NCBI GenBank assembly: GCA_900538305.1
Contig: UPXY01000005.1
Coordinates: 1 to 64,000, forward strand
Length of the DNA: 64,000 nucleotides
Direction of reading: 5' to 3'
Source: an uncultured Collinsella sp.
Lineage (GTDB): Bacteria; Actinomycetota; Coriobacteriia; Coriobacteriales; Coriobacteriaceae
Numbering within the stretch: the stretch's first letter is position 1; each line of letters starts with the position of its first letter. The notes beneath the pieces are model-generated. The model was not told the DNA's origin. It was given only the letters and a program-made list of their open reading frames with translations, and did no database searches. A program made the position numbers and the translations under genes. Positions 17,215-24,918 of the stretch are shown here, piece by piece.

Positions 17215-17294
17215 GGCTACCTCGCTTCAGAACGGGTCGTTTCGTTTCGGCATCCGTGCTAAGCTATTCAGCCGGATAAGAAAGCGAGGTAGCC
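17215..17294 (+). promoter_or_regulatory. 13-bp dyad flanking the queA promoter, right arm over the SD
   Basis: GGCTACCTCGCTT (17215-17227) is the exact reverse complement of AAGCGAGGTAGCC (17282-17294). The right arm contains the queA ribosome binding site (GAGG) and ends at the start codon. If the transcript includes the left arm, the site would be sequestered. If the promoter lies between the arms, the dyad could instead be a protein-binding site. Confidence 0.5.
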
Positions 17295-18518
17295 ATGCGT
17301 ACCGATGATTTCGATTACAACCTGCCCGAGGAGCTCATAGCTCAGGCGCCGGCGGAGCCGCGCGACTCGTGTCGCCTGCTGGTGCTGCACCGCGGCGAGC
17401 CGCTTGCGACCACGGGCGACGTCGTGCTGCTCGACGCGGGCGGCAGCGTGGAGCACCGGCATTTCTTCGACATCGTCGACTACCTCGAGCCGGGCGATTT
17501 GCTCGTCGCGAACGAGACGCGTGTCATGCCGGCACGCCTCATCGGTCGCAAGGCCAAGACCGGCGGCGTGGCCGAGACCTTGCTGCTCAACCGTCGCGAG
17601 GACATCGATCCGCTCGGGCACGTGTGGGAATGCCTGGTGAACCCGGGCAAACGCCTGAAGCCGGGCGCGGTGATCGAGTACCGCGCAGGCGGGCTCCATG
17701 CGCCGGAAAGCGCGCCGGTGGTGCTTACGGGTGAGGTCGTCGACTTCGTGCCCGACAGCCGTGGTGGACGCCTCGTGCGCTTCACGCCGCAGGGGGAGGG
17801 CACAGGCGGCGAGCCGCGTACCCTCGACGAGGCGATTCATGCGGCGGGGCATGTCCCGCTGCCGCCCTACATCACAGATTACGCCGGCGACCCGGAGAAG
17901 TACCAGACGGTGTACGCCATGAGCGAGGAGCATTCCGCCGCCGCGCCCACCGCGGGTCTTCACTTCACGCCTGAGCTCATCGAGCGCCTCAAGCAGAAGG
18001 GCGTCGGTTGGGCGACGGTCGAGCTCGAGGTTGGTATCGACACCTTCCGCCTCGTGGAGGAGGATGACCCCACCGAGCACGTGATGCACACGGAGCGCTA
18101 CCACGTGCCGCAGGAGGTGGTCGACGCCGTGCATGCCACGAAGGTGGCCGGGCACCGCGTGATCGCCGTGGGCACGACTGCCGTGCGCTCGCTCGAAAGC
18201 GCGTGGGAGGCGGGTGTCCCCGTGAGCGAACCGCCCGTCACGGCGCGCCGCTTCGAGGATGCGCCGGATGCTGCGACGGTGGTGGGCGCAGGCGACATCG
18301 TCGCCCGCGCAGACGCCACGACGAACCTCTACCTCATGCCCGGCTCGACCTACCATGTGGTCGACGGCCTCATCACGAACTTCCATGTGCCGCGCTCCAC
18401 GCTCATGATGCTCGTCTCCGCACTCGCCACGCGCGAGCAGATCATGGATGCATACGAGCAAGCCGTCGCAGAGCGCTACCGCTTCTTCAGCTTCGGCGAT
18501 GCGATGTTCATCGAATAG
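17295..18518 (+). CDS. queA: tRNA preQ1-34 S-adenosylmethionine ribosyltransferase-isomerase QueA
   Basis: A 407-residue QueA. It transfers and isomerises the ribosyl group of S-adenosylmethionine onto preQ1 in tRNA, giving epoxyqueuosine. Family motifs are seen in order: DFDYNLPEELIAQ at the N terminus, VANETRVMPARLIG, the central PLPPYI and EHSAAAPTAGLHFT blocks, VELEVGIDTFR, and the C-terminal TNFHVPRSTLMMLVSA. It is about 50 residues longer than the E. coli enzyme because of small insertions around residues 85-180. It is preceded by a 13-bp dyad that could regulate it. Together with queH and tgt it covers the tRNA-level steps of queuosine synthesis; no preQ0/preQ1 synthesis genes (queC-F) are here. 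Confidence 0.95.
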   Translation: MRTDDFDYNLPEELIAQAPAEPRDSCRLLVLHRGEPLATTGDVVLLDAGGSVEHRHFFDIVDYLEPGDLLVANETRVMPARLIGRKAKTGGVAETLLLNRREDIDPLGHVWECLVNPGKRLKPGAVIEYRAGGLHAPESAPVVLTGEVVDFVPDSRGGRLVRFTPQGEGTGGEPRTLDEAIHAAGHVPLPPYITDYAGDPEKYQTVYAMSEEHSAAAPTAGLHFTPELIERLKQKGVGWATVELEVGIDTFRLVEEDDPTEHVMHTERYHVPQEVVDAVHATKVAGHRVIAVGTTAVRSLESAWEAGVPVSEPPVTARRFEDAPDAATVVGAGDIVARADATTNLYLMPGSTYHVVDGLITNFHVPRSTLMMLVSALATREQIMDAYEQAVAERYRFFSFGDAMFIE

Positions 18519-18822
18519 CCCTTTCTGTGCAGTGGGACATGTCCGCGGATAGCCCGGGTGCCTCGCTGCATATCGTCTTGGATCCAAACATAGGATTGCA
18601 TCTGTTTTGCGTAGCCCCAGCGCGTATCTCAAGATAGCGGGGATCAGGGGCGCGAACTTGCCAGCTTGCAGCGGCGCGAGACCAGGTTGTTGCGAGCGCG
18701 TCGTCCCGTCGGTACGGCGAATGTTGACGCAGGCGAAAAAACTTCGATTGCAATGAGCGGTGTCCGCATGGGCATATATCATTGAAGGAACCGAAGCTTC
18801 ACGCGTGTTGGGGGAGTGCACC
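18519..18822. other. Non-coding gap
   Basis: About 300 bases with no plausible gene. TTGACG at 18724-18729 could be a -35 element but no matching -10 is clear. The GGGGAG site of the next gene ends the gap. Confidence 0.4.
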
Positions 18823-20121
18823 ATGGCAGAAGACATGAACAAGCAGACGGCGGAAGACCAGGCGTTCCAGCAGGGGCTGCAGCCTGTCGACCCCGGCAAT
18901 TCTGCGCCCGTGCAGCCTGTCGCTGGGGAGCCTGGCGAGGTTGCCTCCCACGAGGCGGGGGCGTCTGCCGTAGAGGCGGTCGGTTCGTTCTTTACGACGG
19001 GCGCCGCGGCGATGAACGAGATGCGCAGCGCCCGCAAGGCGCATGCCGAGGCGCGCGATCAGCTCGAGGCTCTCGACAATACCATTGCGAACGAGGAGGC
19101 GGAGCTTGCGCACCGCCGCGAGGTCGAGGGGAACTACGCGCAGATCATAGCCGACCAAACCGCCCGTCGCAACGCCGCCGCAGAGGCGGGCTCTGCCGCC
19201 GTGCAGGAACAGAACCGCCTCCAGCAGCAGATCGACGTACTGAAAGAGCAGCTTCAGCAGATGAAGGACGCCGACGCCCAAACCGACAAGCGGCTCAAGG
19301 CGGCGCTCGATGCCGCGGAGGCACGCGAGGCGTCGGCGCGCGAGAATGGCGCCCGTCTGCAACGCCGCCTAGACGACGCCAAGAAGAATCTAGAGAAGGC
19401 CGAGCGCGAACAGGCGGACGGTGTCGCTGCCGCCCAAGCTGCGGTTCAGAGCGCCGACGCGCGCCTCAAGATGCTCAAAGAGGAGCAGGCGGAGGTTCAG
19501 CGCAACCCCTCGGCCAACTCCGCTGCCTATAGCGTGCGCTCAGGTGAGCTCGAGCAGGAGATCGCAGACGCCGAGCAAGAGCTCGCGCTCGCGTCGGCAG
19601 ATCTACCGCGTATCACGCGCGAACTCGCCGACGCACTCGAGTACGCGCGGCGCGCAGCCTCCGAGGCGGAAAAGCCCATAGCGGAGGCGAAGGCAGCGTT
19701 CAGCGAGGTAAGCGCTGCTGCCGACGAGGCGCGAAACGCCTATCGCGAAGCGAAGGACGCCGCTTCAGAGCGTCAACGCGGCATGAAGGAGCAGATCTCT
19801 GCACAGGAGAAGGCGAAACGCGAACAGGAGCAGGCTGCCGAGGATGCGCAGGCCGAAGCACGCGACGCCCAGGCCATCATTGACGAAGCGAACGATATCC
19901 ACGCGCACCCCGAGGTCACAGAAACGATCGCCTCGCGTCTCGAGGCGGATCGCGCCGAGCGTGAGCAACAAGCTGTGGAAGTCGAAGAGCTTGCGAGTGT
20001 GGAGCGGACGGTTCGCGAGCGCACGCGCGGTTCGCGTGCGAGGTTCATCGGCGCGATCGTCGGTATCGTGGTCGTGGTCGTGGCGATCGTGGTCGCAATC
20101 GTCGTGCTTCTGAACAAGTGA
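18823..20121 (+). CDS. Tail-anchored coiled-coil protein
   Basis: A 432-residue protein of unknown function. After a polar Gln/Pro-rich first 45 residues, residues from about 70 to 400 are almost entirely Ala/Glu/Gln/Arg heptad-like sequence, predicted long coiled coil. The stretch NPSANSAAYSVRSGELEQEI near the middle may be a hinge. A single C-terminal membrane helix (about 411-429, Val/Ile-rich) ends LLNK, with a basic RTRGSRAR segment before it, so the bulk should sit in the cytoplasm as a tail-anchored rod. The start is chosen at 18823 by GGGGAG spacing. No similarity to a known structural family is recognised. The following reductase gene lies 45 bases downstream. Confidence 0.75.
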   Translation: MAEDMNKQTAEDQAFQQGLQPVDPGNSAPVQPVAGEPGEVASHEAGASAVEAVGSFFTTGAAAMNEMRSARKAHAEARDQLEALDNTIANEEAELAHRREVEGNYAQIIADQTARRNAAAEAGSAAVQEQNRLQQQIDVLKEQLQQMKDADAQTDKRLKAALDAAEAREASARENGARLQRRLDDAKKNLEKAEREQADGVAAAQAAVQSADARLKMLKEEQAEVQRNPSANSAAYSVRSGELEQEIADAEQELALASADLPRITRELADALEYARRAASEAEKPIAEAKAAFSEVSAAADEARNAYREAKDAASERQRGMKEQISAQEKAKREQEQAAEDAQAEARDAQAIIDEANDIHAHPEVTETIASRLEADRAEREQQAVEVEELASVERTVRERTRGSRARFIGAIVGIVVVVVAIVVAIVVLLNK

Positions 20122-20166
20122 TTCCGCTGCCAGTGAATCTCTGGCTAAGAAGGAACGAGGCATCTC

Positions 20167-21303
20167 GTGCTGTACAAGGATTTCCAAGGGTGCAAGCTTT
20201 CTGCGCTTGGTTTCGGTGCGATGCGCCTTCCCGTCCTGGGCGGGGACGACGGCGCGATCGACCAAGCAGCGACCGAGGAGATGGTCGCCTACGCCATCGA
20301 TCACGGGGTGAACTACTTCGATACCGCATGGGGCTACCACAACGGCACGTCCGAGGCAGCCATGGGTCGCGCCCTCTCCGCCTACCCGAGAGACTCGTTC
20401 TACCTCGCCACGAAGTTTCCCGGCTACGACCTTTCGAACATGGATAAGGTCGAGGAGATTTTCGAGGCGCAGCTCGAGCGCACGGGCGTGGAGTACTTCG
20501 ACTTCTACCTCATTCACAATGTGTGCGAGCTCAATATCGATGAGTATCTCAACCCTGCACATGGCATCATGCCGTACCTGCTTAAGCAGAAGGCAGCGGG
20601 GCGCATTCGTCATCTGGGCTTTTCCGCTCATGGAGCCATCCCTGTGATGGAGCGCTTCCTCGAGGCGTACGGCGAGCATATGGAATTCTGCCAGATTCAG
20701 CTCAACTATCTCGACTGGGAGTTCCAGGACGCCAAGGGCAAGGTGGCGTTGTGCCGCGCGCACGGGCTGCCCGTGTGGGTCATGGAGCCGGTACGTGGCG
20801 GTAAGCTCGCGAACCTTTCCCCAGAGGATGCGGAGAAGCTCGCTGCCCAGCGCCCGGATGAGACGCCCGTAGCCTGGGCGTTTCGTTTCGTGCAAAGCGT
20901 TCCCGAGGTGTGCGTGACGCTTTCCGGCATGTCAAACTTCGAGCAGCTTAAGCAGAACATCGCGACGTTCGAGGAGGAGCGGCCGCTCACCGATGCCGAC
21001 CGCGCCGTGCTCGACGAGATTGTTGCTGGCATGCTCTCGCAGGGAACGGTGCCGTGCACCGCCTGTCATTACTGCACGAGCCACTGCCCCATGGGGCTCG
21101 ATATTCCGGATCTGCTCGCCCTCTACAACCAGCGCAAGCTCACCGGAAACGGCGACTTCATCTCGCGCATGCGCCTGCAGATCATGGATGAGGACAAGCG
21201 CCCGAGCGCGTGCATCGGCTGCGGCAGCTGTGCGGCGGTGTGCCCGCAGCAGATCGATATCCCGTCGGTACTCGCCGAGTTCGCGGCAGCCACCGCGCAA
21301 TAG
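20167..21303 (+). CDS. Aldo/keto reductase with C-terminal 2x[4Fe-4S] ferredoxin domain
   Basis: A 378-residue oxidoreductase. The N-terminal TIM barrel keeps the aldo/keto reductase tetrad: Asp and Tyr in YFDTAWGYHNG, Lys in LATKFPGY and His in YLIHNV. The last 90 residues carry two cysteine clusters: Cys297-x2-Cys300-x2-Cys303-x3-Cys307 and Cys349-x2-Cys352-x2-Cys355-x3-Cys359 (CIGCGSCAAVCP). These should hold two 4Fe-4S clusters, so ferredoxin or a similar carrier may replace NADPH. This class is common in anaerobes. Translation starts at GTG (20167) after AAGAAGGA; no nearer ATG fits. The substrate is unknown. Confidence 0.92.
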   Translation: MLYKDFQGCKLSALGFGAMRLPVLGGDDGAIDQAATEEMVAYAIDHGVNYFDTAWGYHNGTSEAAMGRALSAYPRDSFYLATKFPGYDLSNMDKVEEIFEAQLERTGVEYFDFYLIHNVCELNIDEYLNPAHGIMPYLLKQKAAGRIRHLGFSAHGAIPVMERFLEAYGEHMEFCQIQLNYLDWEFQDAKGKVALCRAHGLPVWVMEPVRGGKLANLSPEDAEKLAAQRPDETPVAWAFRFVQSVPEVCVTLSGMSNFEQLKQNIATFEEERPLTDADRAVLDEIVAGMLSQGTVPCTACHYCTSHCPMGLDIPDLLALYNQRKLTGNGDFISRMRLQIMDEDKRPSACIGCGSCAAVCPQQIDIPSVLAEFAAATAQ

Positions 21304-21438
21304 CCGCTTGCCGATGCTTTCCTACCGTTGGCGAAGCGCGCGTATTTGGTTGTTTAGCGCCTGTTTGGGCGGGAACAAGGAGAGTGACAGACAGGGTCGC
21401 TTCAGAGAAGTAAGCGACGACCGAAGGAGGCGAGTCCA

Positions 21439-21498
21439 ATGGGTTTAGAAGATCAACCGCAAGCGTTCGGGCTCGTTGCCTGCGGATTTGAGGCTTAG
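21439..21498 (+). CDS. 19-codon mini-ORF with perfect Shine-Dalgarno
   Basis: ATG at 21439 is preceded by AAGGAGG with an 8-base spacer and the ORF ends at TAG 21498. The peptide is MGLEDQPQAFGLVACGFEA. A 7-bp hairpin (GTCGCTT/AAGCGAC) lies just upstream and a terminator-like stem about 170 bases downstream. It may be a leader peptide, a small protein, or part of a small RNA. No downstream structural gene on this strand would be attenuated, because the next gene is convergent. Confidence 0.35.
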   Translation: MGLEDQPQAFGLVACGFEA

Positions 21499-21670
21499 CT
21501 TTTGGGGTCTATGCCTGTAGCAACCCGTTGATTTCCGTCGCAGCATGGATTGAAGCCAACGAAGATTCGCAGACCAGCTCGAAGGCATCTATAGCGGTTG
21601 GGGCTCCTTCCAGGGAAGGAAAGCCGAAGCTCGAGAGATGCTTGGGGTGAGTCCAAAGTACAGAACATAG

Positions 21671-21710
21671 GGGCGGCATCGCAGAGGTGGTGCCGCCCTT
21701 CATTTTGCGT
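21671..21710 (+). terminator. Stem-loop terminator
   Basis: GGGCGGCA (21671-21678) pairs perfectly with TGCCGCCC (21691-21698), and TTCATTTTG follows. It would end a plus-strand transcript that includes the mini-ORF. Confidence 0.55.
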
Positions 21711-21716
21711 GCCGAG

Positions 21717-21849
21717 CCGTGACAGCGGTGCCAGGGGTGACAGCGGTGCCAGGGGAAACTGTCACATTTTCCTCGCCCAGAGCGTGATGGGAACAGGCGT
21801 GTGACAGTTTCCCCTGGCACCGCTGTCACCCCTGGCACCGCTGTCACGG
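21717..21849. repeat. Perfect 50-bp inverted repeat built from tandem 18-mers
   Basis: The arms 21717-21766 and 21800-21849 are perfect reverse complements with a 33-base spacer. Each arm contains two tandem copies of GTGACAGCGGTGCCAGGG (for example 21719-21736 and 21737-21754) followed by GAAACTGTCACA. It lies between convergent genes and can form a very stable hairpin. It resembles a repetitive extragenic palindrome or non-autonomous element. Confidence 0.85.
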
Positions 21850-21894
21850 CCTTCGGCAAGGGGGCGTGCGGCACAGTCCCGTCCCGTTTTACCC

Positions 21895-22545
21895 CTAGTA
21901 GCCGAGGTCCTCTCCGATGAGTACCACACGGATGCGGCCCTCATGGCGGCTGTGGCGCGTGACTACCACGTTGCAGCACATGCAGCCGGCGGCATGGCAC
22001 TCGGCGCAAGTGCCGGTGAGCTCGCATGGGGTGTTCGTGTGGAGGCGTGCGGCGTTGAGCGGGCAGGCTACGGTGCGGATGCGTTTGAGGCCCGCGTCTA
22101 CATCTGCGACGAGCTTGTTCATTCCAACGAGCACCACCACGTGCGCGGGGCCATGGAGCAGAAGCGACAGGCGATCGCTGTTGCCATCGATGTTCACGAG
22201 CTCGCCGTCGAGGGTGAGGGCATTGGCGCTCATGAAGAACCACTCGGCCGAAGTTCGGTCCCGCCACATCTCGCGCTGCTCTTCGGGTGTTGAAGCGGCT
22301 GTGCGATCGAGCATGCGGTAGCAGTCGGCTGTCTCAAGTGCGGTTTTCATACCGGTCTCCTTGAACGTTTCGCTGCCGCCCCAGGTCACGGAGTCGCCCT
22401 CGTGCATCCAGGAGCGAACGAGCTCCACAGCCTCTGAGCTCGTGGCGCAAAAGTAGCCGTCCATGCCGTGGCGTTCCAGCTTCTTGATGACGGTTGCTGC
22501 GGTGGCGCGGTGCGCGGCGAGCACGGTCTCGGTTGTCTTCGGCAT
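21895..22545 (-). CDS. LUD-domain protein (lactate-utilisation type, YkgG/LutC-like)
   Basis: A 216-residue LUD (DUF162) protein. It contains the fold's recognisable blocks HGMDGYFCATSSEAVELVRSWMHEGDSVTWGGSETFKE and GPAHVVVLVGMNKLVADVDAGLKRI. Relatives work with LutA/LutB in lactate oxidation, but here the gene stands alone. The C-terminal third carries a dense cysteine set (CELTGTCAECHAAGCMCC) suggesting a bound metal or iron-sulfur centre. The start at 22545 follows AAAGGAAA. The much longer frame to 23139 overlaps the PAP2 gene and is not believable. The gene points toward the 50-bp palindrome. Confidence 0.85.
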   Translation of the reverse strand: MPKTTETVLAAHRATAATVIKKLERHGMDGYFCATSSEAVELVRSWMHEGDSVTWGGSETFKETGMKTALETADCYRMLDRTAASTPEEQREMWRDRTSAEWFFMSANALTLDGELVNIDGNSDRLSLLLHGPAHVVVLVGMNKLVADVDAGLKRIRTVACPLNAARLHTNTPCELTGTCAECHAAGCMCCNVVVTRHSRHEGRIRVVLIGEDLGY

Positions 22546-22828
22546 GGGCGTTTCCTTTCGATCGGCGTCGTATCGGACGAGGCCTATGGTACGGGAAATG
22601 CCGTCGTCGCGCTTGTGCGATTTCGTCCGCACGGGATGGGTGGCCGCGCAGGCTCGGCCGATGTACAAAGGTGCCCGGCTAATGTGCGAGGGTGTTCGGC
22701 CGCGCAAATCCGGCCGATGCACGGGGTGGGCAGTTTTCTTTACCCTCATTGTCAACCGAGGTGATGGGTGTGCGTCCGTCTGGGTATGATGGATTGAGCC
22801 GGTTGAACGCGGACGAAGGATCGAGGTC

Positions 22829-23503
22829 ATGACGAAAGCATTATGGGGACTCCTGCGCGAAAACAGGCGCGTGGTGATCGTGGCGGCATGCGCCATCGTG
22901 TTCCTGACGCTTTTGGAAGATGTTTTGGAAGGCGACCTCATCAGGCTCGATGAGGCGGCGTACGTACTCATCGTCGAGCATCTGCGCGCCGATTGGCTCA
23001 CGCCCATCATGGAATCCATCTCGGCGCTCGCCTCGCCCGTTATCCTCATGGTGATGCTCTTGCTCATCGTGGCTTTCGCGCCGGGCAGGAGGCCGGGGGC
23101 GTGCTGCGCGCTCAACCTCGCGCTCGTGGTAGTTCTCAATCAGGTGCTCAAATTCATCGTACAGCGTCCTCGCCCAGAGGGCTTTCGACTCGCCGCCGAG
23201 ACAGGCTTCAGCTTCCCTTCAGGCCATTCGATGGCTGCGATGGCGTTTTTCGGCCTGCTCATCTGGATGGTTTGGCGCTATGAGCGCGACCGCGCGGTGC
23301 GTATCGGCTGCTCGGTTGCGCTGGCAGTGCTCATCGTGGCGGTAGGCGTGAGCCGAATCTATTTGGGTGTTCACTATGCTTCCGATGTGGTGGCAGGCTT
23401 TTGCGCGAGCCTCGCCTGGCTCGCCTTCTACACGCGCGTGGTGGCGCCGCTCTTTCTGGGCGAGACGCCATCGCGGGATGTGGTGGAGGAGGCTGGGGAA
23501 TAG
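22829..23503 (+). CDS. PAP2-family membrane phosphatase
   Basis: A 224-residue integral membrane protein with about six helices and the three phosphatase motifs of the PAP2 superfamily: KFIVQRPRP (motif 1), PSGHSM (motif 2) and SRIYLGVHYASDV (motif 3). Family members dephosphorylate lipid phosphates such as undecaprenyl pyrophosphate, phosphatidate or phosphatidylglycerol phosphate. The active site should face outward. It ends with a short charged tail. No operon partner is seen; tgt starts 187 bases downstream. Confidence 0.9.
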   Translation: MTKALWGLLRENRRVVIVAACAIVFLTLLEDVLEGDLIRLDEAAYVLIVEHLRADWLTPIMESISALASPVILMVMLLLIVAFAPGRRPGACCALNLALVVVLNQVLKFIVQRPRPEGFRLAAETGFSFPSGHSMAAMAFFGLLIWMVWRYERDRAVRIGCSVALAVLIVAVGVSRIYLGVHYASDVVAGFCASLAWLAFYTRVVAPLFLGETPSRDVVEEAGE

Positions 23504-23690
23504 ACCTTGGGAGGCGGGCTCGGGAAAGCGCCCGACAGGTGAAGGCGCCTCGGTGCCAGGGGCGCTCGGTTGCCTTATCGTGCTTCTGGTTTTCCTGCGG
23601 CTGCACCCCGCACTCGCTATACTGATTCATCAGTAAAACGGCGCGGGGATGATGCTCCTCGCATAGCCCAGACGAGAAACGCGAGGCCCC

Positions 23691-24830
23691 ATGGACCAGA
23701 GCCTATTCACCTACGACATCATCGCCGAGGACCCCAAGACGCATGCGCGTGCTGGCGTGCTGCATACCCCGCACGGCGATATCGAGACGCCCATTTTCAT
23801 GCCGGTGGGTACGCGCGCTACGGTGAAGGGCGTGCCGTGGGAGACGGTCAAGGACCTGGGCGCGCAGATCGTCCTCTCGAATACGTATCACCTGGCCATG
23901 CGCCCCGGTGCCGACCTCATTGCCGAGATGGGTGGTCTTCACAGCTTCATGAACTGGCACGGACCTATCCTCACGGACTCCGGTGGGTTCCAGGTGTTCA
24001 GCCACTCGGATGCCGTGAAGCTCACGAACGAGGGCGTGCGTTTCATCGCAACGGACTACGACGGTAGCCACGTGTTCTGGACGCCCGAGGACAACATGGC
24101 TATCGCTCAGAAGCTCGGCAGCGACATTTGCATGCAGCTCGATCAGTGCATCGGCTATCCCGTGGAACGCCGCGACGTCGAGCGTTCGACCGACCTCTCG
24201 AGTCGCTGGGCAGAGCGCTGCTATAAGGCGCACACCCGTCCCGACCAGGCGCTATTCGGCATCGTGCAAGGCGGCATGCACATGGATCTGCGTGTGAAAA
24301 GCCTGCAGCGGCTCGAAGACATGGGCGATTTTCCCGGCTACGGCATTGGCGGCTACTCGGTGGGCGAGAGCCACGAGATCATGTTCGAGACGCTTGCGCC
24401 GCTTGCCTCCGAGTACATGCCGCGTACTAAACCGCGCTACCTCATGGGTGTCGGCAACCCCACCACGCTCGTACGCGGTGTGGCTTGCGGTATCGATATG
24501 TTCGACTGCGTGCTGCCCACGCGCACTGGCCGCATGGGCACGGCATTCTCGAGCGAGGGGCGCCTGAACTTCCGCAATGCCCGGTTCGCCCGCGATGCGC
24601 GCCCCATCGACGAGCGGTGCACGTGCTCCGTCTGCACTGGCGGCTACACACGTGCCCACATTCGCCACATGGTTGCGCAGAAGGAGATGCTCGGCGGTAT
24701 CCTGCTCTCCATGCACAACATTTACTACCTGCTCGATCTCATGCGTCGCGCGCGCCAGGCAATTATCGAAGGCCGCTACGAGGCCTTTGTGCGTGCATGG
24801 ATGGACTCGCCGGCAGCTGCGGATTACTGA
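23691..24830 (+). CDS. tgt: tRNA-guanine transglycosylase
   Basis: A 379-residue bacterial TGT, which swaps G34 of GUN anticodons for preQ1, the first tRNA-level step of queuosine formation. The general acid/base Asp96 lies in LTDSGGFQVFS and the nucleophile Asp272 in MFDCVLPTRTGR. GGYSVGE binds the base. The zinc site is C-x-C-x2-C with a later His (CTCSVCTGGYTRAHIRH). Length is typical. No operon; the 3' end points into a perfect 33-bp palindrome shared with the convergent cotH-like gene. Confidence 0.97.
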   Translation: MDQSLFTYDIIAEDPKTHARAGVLHTPHGDIETPIFMPVGTRATVKGVPWETVKDLGAQIVLSNTYHLAMRPGADLIAEMGGLHSFMNWHGPILTDSGGFQVFSHSDAVKLTNEGVRFIATDYDGSHVFWTPEDNMAIAQKLGSDICMQLDQCIGYPVERRDVERSTDLSSRWAERCYKAHTRPDQALFGIVQGGMHMDLRVKSLQRLEDMGDFPGYGIGGYSVGESHEIMFETLAPLASEYMPRTKPRYLMGVGNPTTLVRGVACGIDMFDCVLPTRTGRMGTAFSSEGRLNFRNARFARDARPIDERCTCSVCTGGYTRAHIRHMVAQKEMLGGILLSMHNIYYLLDLMRRARQAIIEGRYEAFVRAWMDSPAAADY

Positions 24831-24850
24831 CGGCGCCCACTAGGTCGTGG

Positions 24851-24918
24851 CATGTAACATAACCCCAGGGGTTTTTTAACATGAACATGTTAAAAAACCC
24901 CTGGGGTTATGTTACATG
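24851..24918. repeat. CCCCAGGGG-core palindrome family, copies 1 and 2 (head-to-head)
   Basis: Two 33-base copies, 24851-24883 and 24886-24918, are perfect reverse complements separated by AA. Each reads CATGTAACATAACCCC, then AGGGGTTTTTTAACATG. The right copy supplies the last Met codon and the stop of the convergent CotH gene. Related single copies occur at 52720, 55006, 56760 and 59482. It probably acts as a bidirectional terminator here. Confidence 0.9.

Larger units (their letters stand above)
21304..21894. other. Non-coding region with a short transcript-like unit and a 50-bp palindrome
   Basis: About 590 bases. The first half holds a hairpin (21396-21402 with 21412-21418), a 19-codon ORF with an ideal ribosome binding site, and a terminator-like stem at 21671-21698. 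The second half is the large inverted repeat at 21717-21849. None of the longer frames through it looks like a conserved protein. Confidence 0.5.

Noticed and set aside
17268..19037. 589-codon minus-strand frame over queA
   Set aside because: Shadow of queA and of the coiled-coil gene start; spans an intergenic gap without any signal.
21396..21700. tmRNA or RNase P RNA
   Set aside because: Size and a short ORF suggested tmRNA, but the tRNA-like ends, CCA and the usual tag ending are absent; RNase P core motifs are absent too.
21717..21849. CRISPR-like repeats
   Set aside because: The repeated 18-mers are tandem and mirrored with no unique spacers, and no cas genes are present; it is a palindrome.
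22546..23139. N-terminal extension of the LUD gene
   Set aside because: Would overlap the PAP2 gene on the other strand and lacks family sequence; a proper start with ribosome binding site exists at 22545.
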